64,000 nt of DNA from Chelydra serpentina (taxonomy: Eukaryota > Chordata > Testudines > Chelydridae): the NCBI GenBank assembly GCA_037349315.1, contig JBAIAC010000008.1, forward strand, positions 38,662,001 to 38,726,000, in the 5' to 3' direction. The position numbers and the translations under genes were made by a program. This document shows positions 46,785 through 57,738 of this stretch, one piece after another. The notes below the pieces were generated by a model. That model was not told the DNA's origin and ran no database searches. It worked only from the letters and a program-made list of their open reading frames with translations. Each line of letters begins with the position of its first letter. Position 1 is the first letter of the stretch.

Positions 46785-49275
46785 TTTTATGAGCTTTAGC
46801 TTCACACCTTTAGTTAATTTGTCTTGACTTTCCTGAGCCCCCCACCCCGCTAGACAAGTCCTCAGAGCTGGAAGGTGGATGACGTATGCCAAAGACAACT
46901 TGGCTGAATGTCTGGAGAGGAATTTTCTCTTCTTCCTCTTTTCCTTCAGCCTGATTGCACACTGCAGTGTATTCTCAGGAAGCAACATTGGGTTGTGGAG
47001 CTGCAGTCAAGCAATAGCCAGACAGCTTGAAAGGGGACAGGAATTTGAAAATGATAATGCAGGACAGTGTTGGCACTGAGGGTTGTGTAGAAATGCAGGT
47101 TCTGCAAAAACAATAAACCCAGTGTAGGTGGGAGGCAAATGCCCCTTGCTCAATGAATTATGAATAATTAACTCATCAAATTCTTTGTAATTGTATTTTC
47201 ACCTGTTCTTGTAGTAGTTGCCAGTAGTTTGCTAGCAATGTGTTTGGCTGCAGTGTGGGACTCTAGTTCACGTCTTCAAGTCTGTGTCTTTCCTCAAGGC
47301 CTTACATCTTTGTTTCCTCATGTAAACATCTGAGTTCCACTTTCCATGGATGGTGTGGGCCCCTGCTCTACATTTACTTCATTTCCATAATGACTATCAC
47401 GCCAACACTGTATTTTGACTCTCTTTAAATGAGATAAATTCAGATGCAGAGTGAGTGTTTCAATTTCTACTCATGTGGCAAAATGGTCTCATATAGGGCA
47501 GTGACGGAAAATATGCAGGCATGCTAGCTTATCCAAGACCTGCTAACAGCTTTTTCATGTGCTCTCAACTAGCTGACAAGATTCTGATCTCAATGATGCT
47601 GATATAAATCTGAAGCAGCTTCAGTGAATTTTCTTTAGATTTACACCAGTGTGAATTAGGTCAAAATCTGGCCCTTCTGTCCCTTTTTTCCTTGCTTTTG
47701 CATTGAGGTGTGGCTCATTTAAAAGAGCGTTGGAATATACTACTGAAATAATTATATTACAGCAGCACATGACAAGCATGTAAAGATGGAAGGAGGAAAC
47801 CCAAACCTCCAAAGATAAGAGGTTAGCTAAAAGTCTGGGTTACTCGCACTGCAGTGCATTGCCAACAAGTCTCAGATGTACACCACATGAGAAAATGAAA
47901 AAGTGATATGAAGGTTATAATGGCCACTCTGAATCCATAATGCATAAAGCATTCATCCCAAGGTGCACTTGTGCATCTGTTAAAGTGTTTTTACTCATAG
48001 TTTTAGAGCTTTTTAAAGCAGTTTTCAGAACTGTTCATCTCGTTTCTAATGTTTAATTGATATTTTATATTTTTGGCCTTGTGTTTCTGACACTGATAAT
48101 CCATGACACAATGGAGGAGTATAGAGCAATGAAAAGTGTTCCATCCTTCATGAATCAACCCATTGTGTCCTGTCATCACTTTTATTGCCATCCTTTTCTG
48201 CTTTTGCAAAGTCCTTTTGCTCCCAGTAGGTACAATGAGTCTGACTCTTCTCTATCTTAAGACAGACACTGAAGTCACTGGAGTTTCTCCTAATTTCCAC
48301 TGGTGTGAGAGAATCAGGGCCAGTTGCTTAAATGTTGCCTAAAGTCTTCAGTAGAGAAATAAAATAATTTCTGTTCTTCCTCTCCATTCATGCATTTCAG
48401 TATTTTGCTTGAATTTTATTTTGCTCTGTCTTTGATATCAATGTAGGTCCACTAAGCCTATTTCTTCTTCCTCACAAGGTTTACAGAAAATGTAGCTGTA
48501 CTGACTTCAGTGAAATTACTCCTGACTTACACAAGTGAGAGGGAGAGGAGAATCAGGCCCCTTGGATCTAATTTTGCCCTCACCTACTTGGGTACAACTC
48601 ACATTGATTTTAATAAGTCATTGCATCCACGTTGGTGAAAACAGAACTAGGTCCTTTGTCTGTTAAACTGCAATTGTACGGATGAGTCAGGGGAATAACT
48701 CAAGAGTGACTGCACTGAATCTGATGAGGATACACGGGCATATAATTGCATGGCCTGGAACTGAGGGAGGAATCAGACCCCATTGTTACTAAATGGGCAA
48801 TTTCAGCAGAACACAGAGCTGGATAGTGAATAAAGGATTGATAAGAGACCCCATAATGAAACTGGAAAATGTGGGACTTGATTGTTCAAGCTCATTTAGC
48901 TTTAAACTGGTGTAACTACATTGAGCCTCCTGTGGATTACACTCTCCTTACAGATTTCTCATGACAATACATTAATAACTATAATGAAAACTAGCACTTA
49001 TGTAAGACTGTTCACCTTCATAGTACCTTATGAACCTTCTCTCTCTAAAGGATTCTTTCCCTTATATTAGCTATTTCCCTGCTTGGGTGCAATGATCCCA
49101 ATTCTCCATTGCCCTGCACCTTATGTGGTCATTTGCATCCATGCCAAGTGAGTGTGAAATGCTGCCAGATCAGAGTGCTATTGTTTTACACCCACTTGGC
49201 ATGGGTATAAATGACTACTCCAGGTGCAAGGCAGTGGAGAACCAGTCCCCATGGCTGAATCACTAATATAAAGAA
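46785..49275. other. Unassigned stretch with ancient motif copies
   Basis: No gene. Copies of the CTTCAGTGAAATTACTCCTG / TTACACCAGTGTGAATTAGG ancient motif lie near 47600-47670, 48240-48330 and 48495-48570. Confidence 0.45.
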
Positions 49276-49292
49276 TGACAAAATGGTCTGTG

Positions 49293-49361
49293 ACAAAGGG
49301 TCCTGTGGCAGGACCCTTTGTCGCTTCTACAGATCCAGACTAACACGGCTACCTCTCTGAT
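49293..49361. mobile_element. Miniature snap-back insertion with 15-bp TSD
   Basis: A 69-bp insertion between perfect 15-bp direct repeats ACAAAATGGTCTGTG (49278-49292 and 49362-49376). Its first 29 bp form a perfect hairpin, ACAAAGGGTCCTG-TGG-CAGGACCCTTTGT. The remainder, GACTAACACGGCTACCTCTCTGAT, is the reverse of the terminus of the family at 9027-9404 (compare GTAGCCATGTTAGT there). Confidence 0.88.
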
Positions 49362-49379
49362 ACAAAATGGTCTGTGTGG

Positions 49380-50400
49380 TTCTCCTTTTATTACCTGCCT
49401 TCTTTCTGGCCCACGCCTTTGCACTGTGGTATTACAATCTGCACATAGCCATGTAACCTGCTCTGTATCCACTCCAGAATGGTACTCTCTGCGTTTTACC
49501 TGCTCACCCTTTGTTTTAGTTCACTGTGTGGTACAGTATCAAAGTCTTTTTCATAAATCAAAGTAGATTGTGTTCATTGGTTCACATCTCTCTGCTCCAT
49601 GAATTATCTCCTCAAAAATCTGTTCTGTAAGATACTATACTGAGTCATTTTTATTAGCTGATACTTCACCAGGTGTTTTGTGGCTGTAAGGTCTGATTTT
49701 CTTCTCATGTACCCCTGCGTAAATCAGGAGCAGTTTTACTGAAGCCAGTAGAGTTATACAAACTTAAAATATGTGAAAAGAGAACCAACCTTTTAGGCAA
49801 CCTTTTCAAAAGTGACATTTGTTTTTGGCTGTCTCAACTTTTGGGTGTCCTAAGGTGTCAACTTGGGGACCTTAAAATTAAGGCACCCTTTTGAATGTAT
49901 AGCTGCTAGTTTTTTATTGAAGTCAGTATCTATGGACCATTGAACTCGGCCTGTTTACATTGAGCCCTGATCCCAAGTCACTTTAAATCAGTTGGAGTCT
50001 TTATTAGCATCAATGTGCTACCAGTCAGGCCCCAGATGTACAATTTTTGGCTTCAGTTTAGTATAATTTTTTTAAAAATTCTGGTTTCTTCCTGATTCTC
50101 TATTCCCACCGTGCCTCCCCTCTTTTGCCAAGGAACTCTCAGAAATGTTTGCTATTCTACCAATTATCTTCTCCTCTATATCTTTCAGGATGATAGGATA
50201 AAGTTTGAGGATGACCTTCACATACTTTTCAGAACAAAAGTCAAACCAAACCTATTTGAGGATTCTGAAGTGTTCACATCACCTCTGTGCGTGTGTAAAT
50301 GTGCACACCTTTCCACACGTGGGCATGGACCATGACCAGAACAGAAAGTGCAGGAACACCATGGGAATCCCATGGTGTAGGGTGGGTTAAATCTCATTTA
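49380..50400. other. Unassigned stretch
   Basis: Nothing recognised. Confidence 0.45.
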
Positions 50401-50406
50401 AACTGT

Positions 50407-51612
50407 TGTGACCTCCTATCACATTCTGGGGTGCAATTCAGACCAGTGAGGGGTCATGTCACCACCTGTCTCATAACCTTGGGCACCGTACAATGCTTTA
50501 CTGTTGTAGCTCCCAACCTGGGCTGCTCATAACCAGTCTACCAGCATGCAGGCCATTCACTGAGTGTCCGAGGGTCAGACAGTCCTGGTTCAACAACTCT
50601 GACCTCAGCAGCCTGTCTACAGCTCCACAGCCTTGGTTACTACTTGCAGTACAATACACTCCCAGTCCTGGATTTTCACCAAAACATGTGTTCTGCAATG
50701 TCCAGCTGTCTTCTGAACAGTTCAGGTATTGAGGTTTGTTGGTCCTTTTAAGGAGTCAATATTCAACAGTTTGTTACTTTAGCTGTAGTTTCCAGACAGC
50801 TCAGTTTAAACACAGCACTGGATTGATTTAGATTAAAAATAAAACAAGTTTATTCACAAAAAAGATATGGTTTTAAGTGAATTCAAGTATAGAGATAAAG
50901 TTAGAAATGGTTAACAGCAAATAGAAGTGAAAACATGCATCTAGAACTTAATCTAGCAAGTTTGGGTTCAAGGCTCTTTTCAAGATGGCTTTTCTCACCC
51001 ACAGTCTTCCAGCAAGATGGTGACTGACACTCTCCTGGGTGAGGATCTCTCCCAGAGCCCCAAAGGTGCTGGTGCCTTTGTCTTCTTAGATGAAAGAGAC
51101 AACTTGGGGTTTGCTGCCCCTTTCTTTTATAGTCTAGTGAATCCTTGTAGTGGATTCTTCTGATGGGTACCCCTCAAAGTAAAGTTTATCTAGACAGTGA
51201 GAAAGGTGACATGGAGTCTTGTAACAAAGGAAGCTCCATGCTCTTTCTTCACCCACTTGTGTTCGCTAAAATGCAATTTGTTCTGTTTCCTGACATCTCC
51301 TCCCCCTGCTGTCTTGGGGACCCTGTTTACTACTTATACGTAAATTGAGGCAAACACACATTCCTTTGTTTAGAATAGACCCGTTTAACAACTTTTGCCG
51401 GAGCAGCGCTGTCTGGTTTTGAACATGGGCTAATAAAGTCATACAGGGGGAATTCATAACTTTACTCCTTATGTTATTACATACATTTCACCATGATATT
51501 GACCAGTGAGTTATTAGTTTTCAAATTATACCTCACAAAACATATTTTGTACAAAGATTATTACAAATAAATAGTATGTAGGGTGTGACTACAGGGGTTG
51601 CTTTTGATCATA
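50407..51612 (-). repeat. LTR (solo-like), about 1.2 kb
   Basis: Begins TGTGACCTCCTATCACATTC. Its right part TTTTGTACAAAGATTATTACAAATA and GGGTGTGACTACAGGGG recurs at 30890-30955. Its left part recurs, inverted, at 37300-37383. There are no protein domains. The exact right edge is uncertain. Confidence 0.65.
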
Positions 51613-51614
51613 CT

Positions 51615-52240
51615 TCCACCCCTCATTTCAGATAGCTGTAAGAAACAGTTACGCAGCCCCACCCAAAACAGAGGATATGTGAGCCCACCCAGGAATTTTG
51701 ACCATGTAGGTGGAGGGCTCCACAGAGTATTGCTTTGGGTAAAGGTGTATGTGTCCACATACACCCACACAAGACAGAGAGAGGGAGACAAACACAGCCT
51801 AAACAAGGTACCAGACTTTAGCTTCAATTTCTCCTCCCAGGCAGAACAACCTGAAAGGTCCCAGATTTTGACTAGCTACTCAGATCAAAAAGGGTAAAAT
51901 GCTTTACTAGTGCTACAGTGAGTACAGTTCCCATTTTAGTTGAGTTATATCTTAAAATGGAGAATACTAGTAGAACCATAATAGCTCATGAACCAGAAGG
52001 AACTTTTTAAGAGCTTCCACAAAATAGAGACTGGGAAATAGTAGTGCTAGAAATCTTGTGGGGAGGCCTAGTCCAGAGTTCCATTCAACTCTGCAGACAA
52101 GAGGTTCAGATAAACTTTAGGTAAGTATCCCAATAAATCTGAACCTCACTCAAACCTTTTGAGGTTCACCCACTCACGATGAGAGAGTGAGAAAGTTAAC
52201 AGGATAGGACAAAAGGGCTGATGATGAGGTGTACTATGAA
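51615..52240. other. Unassigned stretch
   Basis: Nothing recognised. Confidence 0.4.
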
Positions 52241-52244
52241 CTGT

Positions 52245-52590
52245 CAGTTTAACTGGCTCTGTCTCAGGCTCCGCCCCCCCACTCCACTCCTTCCCCCAAG
52301 GCCCTGCCCTGCCTTTTCCTACCCAGTTCTGCCTCCTCCCCTGAGCGCGCCACATCCTTGCTCCTCCCTCCTTCCCCCATAGCCTCCTGAACACCACGAA
52401 ACAGATGATTGCAGCAGGCGGGAGGCACGGGGAGGAAGGGAGAGGTGCTGATCTGTGGGGCCCACCAGCGGACGGGAGGCACTGGGGCAGCGGGAAGCTG
52501 ATAGGGGGGCTGCCGGTGGGTGTTCAGCACCCACCATTTTTTTCCCGTGGGTGCTCCAGCCCTGGACCACCCACAGAGTCGAGTTGATAC
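52245..52590. repeat. GC-rich repeat-like island
   Basis: C-rich then G-rich sequence with a perfect hairpin GGTGGGTG-TTCAG-CACCCACC at 52515-52535, followed by CCGTGGGTGCTCCAGCCCTG. It resembles a common turtle repeat end as I remember it. It is not a gene promoter that I can link to any exon. Confidence 0.45.
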
Positions 52591-52598
52591 CTATGATC

Positions 52599-52785
52599 TG
52601 AGCATTTCAAATTCTTTAATGTATTTATCCTCACAATACCACTGGCAAGCAGGGAAGTGCTGCAATCTCAGTTTTACAGATGGGGAGCTGGGACAGAGAG
52701 AGACTTGCCCAAATCTGGAGCAGAGCAAGGAATTGAACCTATTGAACCCCAGGACAGCACTCTAACCACTGGACCATCCTTCCTT
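52599..52785 (-). mobile_element. MIR/CORE-SINE fragment
   Basis: Reverse MIR: AATGTATTTATCCTCACAAT, CAGTTTTACAGATGGGGAGC, GACTTGCCCAAATCTGGAGC and the head AACCACTGGACCATCCTTCC. Confidence 0.8.
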
Positions 52786-52835
52786 TCCTTTAGTAAATCT
52801 ACTGTAATTTGCATCTTGATGTATTCTGTCCAGTC

Positions 52836-52838
52836 TTA
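52836..52838 (+). repeat. TTA target duplication, left
   Basis: TTA directly outside the left Harbinger end, matched at 58048-58050. Confidence 0.85.
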
Positions 52839-53210
52839 GGGTATGTCTACACTACGAGACTAGTTCGATTTTTGTGTAACCGAACTTTGTAACCCGATAT
52901 TGCCAGGTCGATCGTTCGAATCCACATCAGGGATCTTAATTCGAATTTCCGAGTCCACAGTAAGGGGGCAAGTGTCGACATTGCAAGCGGTGCACTGTGG
53001 GTAGCTGTCCCACAGTTCCCGCAGTCCCCGCTGCCCACTGGAATTCTGGGTGTAGCCCCCAGTGCCTTGTGGGACTGATATTGTGTCAAGCATCGTTATA
53101 CGTAAATTTCGTCACTCGACCCACACTTCCGCCTTCCGTACGTGAAAGCGCCAGCTGGTAATGAATTCGCGCCCTTTTCCTGTGGCTGATAGCTCGGACG
53201 CCACAGGACA

Positions 53211-54500
53211 GTGAGCATGGAGCCCTCCACGATTATCGCTGATGTTCTGTCCGTTGCCAACTCCTCGCGCCTTATAGCGCACCTTTTCCAGACTCAGATG
53301 CAGAGAAATCGGGAGAGGAGGCAACGGAAGCTCCGGGAGTACTTGAACTCTGAGAGGGGCATGGACCTCTCGCAAAGCGCTGGAACCCGGCCCCTAGACA
53401 TCATGGTGGCAATGGGTCACGTTGATCCTGTGGAACGGCGATTCTGGGCAAGGGAAACAAGCACTGACTGGTGGGACCGCATAGTGCTGCAGGTCTGGGA
53501 TGAGTCCCAGTGGCTGCGAAACTTTTGGATGCGTAAGGGCACTTTCATTGAACTTTGTGAGTTGCTGTCCCCTGCCCTGAAGCGCCAGGACACCCGGATG
53601 CGAGCAGCCCTGACTATCCAGAAGTGAGTGGCCATAGCCCTGTGGAAGCTTGCAACCCCTGACAGCTACCGGTCAGTAGCGAACCAATTCGGAGTGGGCA
53701 AGTCTACCGTGGGGGTTGCTGTGATGCAGGTAGCCCATGCTATCGTTGACCTGCTGCTCCCCAAAGTAGTGACCCTTGGAGACGTGCAGGCGATCATAGA
53801 TGGCTTCGCTGCGATGGGATTCCCAAACTGCGGTGGGGCCATAGATGGGACACACATCCCTATCCTGGGACCGGAGCACCAGGGCAGCCAGTACATTAAC
53901 CGAAAGGGCTATTTTTCTATGGTACTGCAAGCATTAGTAGACCACAAAGGACGTTTTACGAACATCAATGTTCGGTGGCCAGGAAAGGTTCATGATGCTC
54001 GAGTTTTCAAAAACTCTGGTCTGTTTAGACGGCTGCAACAGGGGGTTTATTTCCCGGACCGCAAAATCACTGTTGGGGATGTGGAGATGCCAACAGTGAT
54101 CCTAGGGGACCCTGCCTACCCGCTAATGCCATGGCTCATGAAGCCATACACGGGAGCCCTGGACACTGAAAAGGAGCTCTTCAATTACCGCCTGAGCAAG
54201 TGCAGAATGGTGGTGGAGTGTGCCTTTGGCCGTCTCAAAGGCAGATGGCGAAGCTTACTGACTCGCTCCGACCTCAGCCCTACAAATATCCCCATTGTGA
54301 TTGCAGCGTGCTGTGTGCTCCACAATCTCTGTGAGATCAAGGGGGAGAAGTTTATGCAGGGCTGGGAGGTTGAGGCAAATCGCCTGGCAGCAGATTACGC
54401 TCAGCCAGACACCAGGGCGATTAGAAGATCACAGTGGGACGCGCTGCGCATCTGGGAAGCTTTGAAAGCTCGCTTCCAGACAGAGCAGGGTAACCAGTGA
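53211..54500 (+). pseudogene. PIF/Harbinger DDE transposase, one in-frame stop
   Basis: This encodes the nuclease that excises and inserts the element. The frame is open for 138 codons, meets a TGA at 53625-53627, then continues in the same frame for 290 codons to a stop at 54500, about 429 codons in all, normal for the family. A helix-turn-helix-like segment (SYRSVANQFGVGKSTVG) follows the stop. Counting the stop codon, the catalytic residues are Asp at about 212 (GAIDGTHIP), Asp at about 300 (ILGDPAYPL) and Glu at about 336 (VVECAFGRLKGRW), all present. The start is ATG at 53211 or the second ATG at 53217. The TGA is consistent with a CpG transition from an Arg codon (inference). AATAAA follows at 54621. 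In relatives this enzyme needs the Myb-like partner to enter the nucleus and bind the ends. Confidence 0.93.
53625..53627 (+). other. Premature TGA in the transposase
   Basis: The only break in the transposase frame. Reading on either side stays in the same frame, so this is a point change and not an indel. Most of the DDE domain lies downstream. Confidence 0.9.
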
Positions 54501-54620
54501 CTGTTACACTTCCGTAAACAGATACTGAACCTTCCCCTGTTTCTGTACACAGGTTCCGTTGCCCATCCTCTCCCATTACCAACCCCCTTCCCCCTCCTTC
54601 GATCAACGCTTTAAAGGCAC

Positions 54621-54626
54621 AATAAA
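54621..54626 (+). terminator. Polyadenylation signal, transposase gene
   Basis: AATAAA 121 bp after the transposase stop, followed by a T-rich run and a GT-rich stretch. Confidence 0.7.
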
Positions 54627-55187
54627 GGAAATTTTTTTTTATTTGGACCGTCTCCTGTACTGGTTTGTAGGTTAAGGTTTTAACCGTGGACGCATACCGC
54701 GGTTGGGGAGCGGGTGGAGTGTGGGAAAGTACCCTTCAAAGGAAATGACATGATCCTGCCCACAGAGCAGTCCTAAGTGCTGGACTGCTTGTTTAACGGG
54801 ACCATTAACCTCTCCTAATCGCATGTGTGTGTGGTGGGGTCTCTGTGACTTTTTCGTTGTGAATATCTGCTACGGATCCCCCCGTGCATTGATCTATCCA
54901 GCAGGCTATTGCCAGCCGCTAAAGATCAGCGGCCACCCTCCCCCAGCAGACAGCGAACCACCCAACCACCAACCCCACGTAGAGAACCTGGAAACCAACA
55001 CACAGAATGAAAGGTGCGCTTACTGCATGCAATTTTAAAGTGTGCCTGTCACGTCACTTGTTACCCTGTGTGCACCCTCGGTTGTGCTTCGGTCCTCTGC
55101 ACTTACAAACCCCGTTAACCAACAACCAGAGAAACAAACGGTCCTCTTTAAGACACTCTGGGAAACATCAGTGAACCAAAAAACCAG

Positions 55188-55193
55188 TTTTAT
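55188..55193 (-). terminator. Polyadenylation signal, Myb-like gene
   Basis: TTTATT on the plus strand, i.e. AATAAA on the minus strand, 80 bp after the stop of exon 2. Confidence 0.65.
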
Positions 55194-55272
55194 TAAATAG
55201 AACATTAACTTTACATGGAACCTGGGAAGGGAGGTCTTGAGGGGTGTGGCTGGAGGGAGGGGAAGGAAAAAT

Positions 55273-57738
55273 CTAAGGTTTTGGCAATGGCAGCCTTCTG
55301 CTACTGGAGCAGTCTGCAGGGGTGGAGTAAATATTTCCACGCACCCTGCCTCCCCTTGTCCTAGTGACTTTTGGAGAGTAAACCACTGGCTTTTGTGGCG
55401 GGGGAGGGCGGTTGGAAAGAACATATAGAGGTGCTCTTTCCTCCTGTCTCCTGTCCTGGAGAACATCCACCAGGCGCCGGAGCGTCTCGGTTTGCTCCCT
55501 CATTAGTCCCAGCATTGTTTGGGTCGCCTGCTGATCTTCCTGCCGCCACCTGTCCTCGCGCGCTTCAGCCCTCTGCTCCCGTTCCCTGGCTGCTCGCTCG
55601 TACCGTGCGAGGTCCTCTCTCCGCTGTGCCGCCTCCCTCTGTGACAACATCATTAATTCAGAGAACATGTCATCCCGGGTTCTCTTTTTTCGCCGCCTTA
55701 TCTGGAGTAGCCCATGGGAGGGAGAAGCACGGGTAGGGCGGGAGACACTCGAAGCTGAGGGATGAGGGAAAGGAAGTGAATTCCTCAGAAAGATACTTTT
55801 TCCAGAACAATGACCATACTCTTTCACCGTGAATAGGACCAAACACAGTGCCTATCACATGTAAACGTACTACAAGGTCAAATACTATGCCTTAAGGCTG
55901 AGTGTCTGGGGTCCCGGTATACGGATCCCAGAAGCCTTGCCGTACAGTGAAAATCACCTCTCTGAAGACCATGGTAAGGTGATGAGTTAGGACTGCTGAG
56001 AGATTGCTTCTCAGCAGTGCTCTACTCCCATGTCTCATTCACTGTTCCTGGCGGCGGGCAGGAACTGTTGCTGGCCAAACCGCTACTCTACAGCGGCTTT
56101 CCTAACCCCCCCCCCACTCCGTGTGGTCGCTCCCGGGACCGTTAAGTGCCCGCGAACCGCTCATCAGGAACGGCTCGCCTACCATTCCCCACCCTCCGCG
56201 TGGCCGCTCCCGGTAACCTAAAGTGCCCGCAAACCGCTCATCAGGAACGGCTCGCCTACCCCTCCCCCCCTCCGCGTGGCCGCTCCCGGGAACCAAAAAT
56301 GCCCGTGAACCGCTCAGCATGAACGGCTCGCCTACCCTTTCCCACCTCCCTTCGCGTGGCAGCTCCCGGGAACCAAGATCGCACGCGAACCGCTGTGTTT
56401 GAACGGCTGGCCTACCCCTCCCCCCCCCTTCCCGTGGGCGCTCCCGGGAACCAATATTGCCCGAGACCCGCTGTGTCTTAACGGCTCGCGTACCCGTTCC
56501 CCAGCCTCGCGTGGCCGGTCCCCGGCACTGTCCCTACCCGCGCACCGCTAAGTAGTAATGGTTTGGCTCCCGACTCCCTACCACCACGCGTTACTGTAAA
56601 CAGCCGGGTGTCTTTCTTTAAAGGGAAAAGGAAGCATTCACTATACTAATTATACCACTCATTCAAACCAGGACCCCATGACTGATATCACTCTGATGAG
56701 GATTACAGAGACAGAGAAATACTGCATGCTGCGTCAATGCAAGCAAACCCCGGGGCCGTATGCTGCCATGCTATGCAAGGCAATGATACCAGAGTACCTG
56801 CAGCTTGCATGGCGCGGGAAAGTATCCTACCATGGAGGAGACAATAAGGCTGCTCTCCCAGTGAACGTGCTAAACAAGCTCTCACTGTACCTCCAGGAGA
56901 GCTTCGCGGAGCTCTCAGATGGTGATTACTCCTCTATCCCCATACATATTGACAGACTTTTCGAATAGTTGCACGGGAAACCGACTCCAAGGTGAAGCGC
57001 ATAAGGCCAATTAAGCCACAGTTACACAGTGCTAACACACCATAACTATTGTATTGCAAATAAATGTCTAACACACTGACCTGATGATCCTTCGCCTGAT
57101 TCCTGGTCAGGAATGCTGCCTTGGGAGTGTTCGTAGGGCAGCTCAGTCAGGGTGAGGAATAGTTCCTGGCTGTCGGGGACATCACGAGTGCGACCGCTGT
57201 GTAGTGCCTCTTCCTCCTCCCCTCCTTCGTCTTCTTCGCCGTCCGCGAAAACCTCCTCCGACGTGGCCGTAGATAAGACCCCGTCGTCGGAGTCCACGGA
57301 CAGTGGTGGGGTAGTTGTTGCTGCACCACCGAGCATGGCATGCAGTGCCTCGTAAAATCGGCAAGTGTGTGGCTGCGACCCGGAGCGTCCGTTGGACTCC
57401 TTGGTCTTTTGGTACGCCTGCCGCAGCTCCTTGATTTTCACGCGGCACTGCGTAGCATCCCGGCTGTATCCTCTCTCCGTCATAGCCTGGGAAATTTTTT
57501 CGTAAATCTTTGCATTCCGTCTTTTGGAACGGAGCTCGGCTAGTATTGATTCATCGCCCCACACAGCGATCAGATCCAAAACTTCACGATCACTCCATGC
57601 TGGAGCCCTCTTTCTATTCTGCGATGGCATTGAAACCACTGCTGTAGAGCTCTGCATCATTGCCAGTGCTGCTGAGCTCGCCACGATGTCCAAAGAGGAA
57701 ATGGGATTCAAAATGGCCAAACAGGAAAAGGGATTCAA
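55273..57738 (-). CDS. Harbinger Myb/SANT-like protein, two exons (57738-57081, 55754-55273)
   Basis: A DNA-binding partner of the transposase, nuclear by family. Exon 1 (57738-57081) holds the Myb/SANT-like trihelix at about residues 46-136: APAWSDREVLDLIAVWGDES, YEKISQAMTERGY, CRVKIKELRQAYQKTK, CRFYEALHAMLGG. An acidic linker follows (EEDEGGEEEE). Exon 2 (55754-55273) is Arg/Glu-rich and predicted coiled coil: IRRRKKRTRDDMFSELMMLS, then REDLARYERAAREREQRAEA and LMREQTETLRRLVDVLQDRR. The predicted splice uses donor AG|GTCAGT at 57080 and an acceptor after a long pyrimidine tract, CTCATCCCTCAG, at 55755. It keeps the frame and joins the halves at an Ala codon, giving about 379 residues. The start could be a later ATG, such as the one before PSQNRKRAPAWS. 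No disabling change seen. Confidence 0.8.
56121..56570. repeat. Six-unit GC-rich minisatellite
   Basis: About six units of 76-80 bp starting near 56121, 56198, 56274, 56354, 56432 and 56509. Each unit has a GCGTGGCCGCTCCCGGGAAC-like start, then GCCCGCGAACCGCT, then GAACGGCTCGCCTACCC. The units diverge from left to right, the last being least alike. Confidence 0.9.
56678..56968 (+). CDS. Unrecognised 96-aa open frame in the Harbinger intron
   Basis: An ATG-initiated frame on the plus strand, opposite to the Myb-like gene and inside its predicted intron. The product looks protein-like, with a balanced mix of hydrophobic and charged residues: MRITETEKYCMLRQ, PGPYAAMLCKAMIPEYLQLA, WRGKVSYHGGDNKAALPVNV, NKLSLYLQESFAELSDGDYS, ending SIPIHIDRLFE. 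There is no transmembrane segment, signal peptide or zinc motif. Just upstream, CACTCATTCAAACCAG could be a splice acceptor, so this may be a downstream exon. I do not recognise the family. It could be a third transposon protein, a captured exon or a chance frame. Confidence 0.4.
   Translation: MTDITLMRITETEKYCMLRQCKQTPGPYAAMLCKAMIPEYLQLAWRGKVSYHGGDNKAALPVNVLNKLSLYLQESFAELSDGDYSSIPIHIDRLFE

Larger units (their letters stand above)
55755..57080 (-). other. Predicted GT-AG intron, 1326 bp
   Basis: The donor GTCAGT and the pyrimidine-rich acceptor are in the same phase. Both flanking coding segments belong to one protein family. The intron holds the minisatellite at 56121-56570 and the opposite-strand frame at 56678-56968. 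Confidence 0.7.

Noticed and set aside
55699..55703. Alternative acceptor CAG|ATA for the Myb-like gene
   Set aside because: It breaks the frame with the donor at 57080, whereas the acceptor at 55755 keeps it and has a stronger pyrimidine tract.
55371..55736. 121-codon plus-strand frame
   Set aside because: It is the shadow of exon 2 of the minus-strand Myb-like gene, which has clear family motifs.
56102..56320. 72-codon minus-strand frame with repeated RALNGPGS/ERPRGG-like units
   Set aside because: It is produced by the tandem minisatellite units and is not a repeat protein.
56121..56570. CRISPR-like array
   Set aside because: Units are directly adjacent and diverge along their length, with no spacer/repeat alternation, and the DNA is vertebrate.
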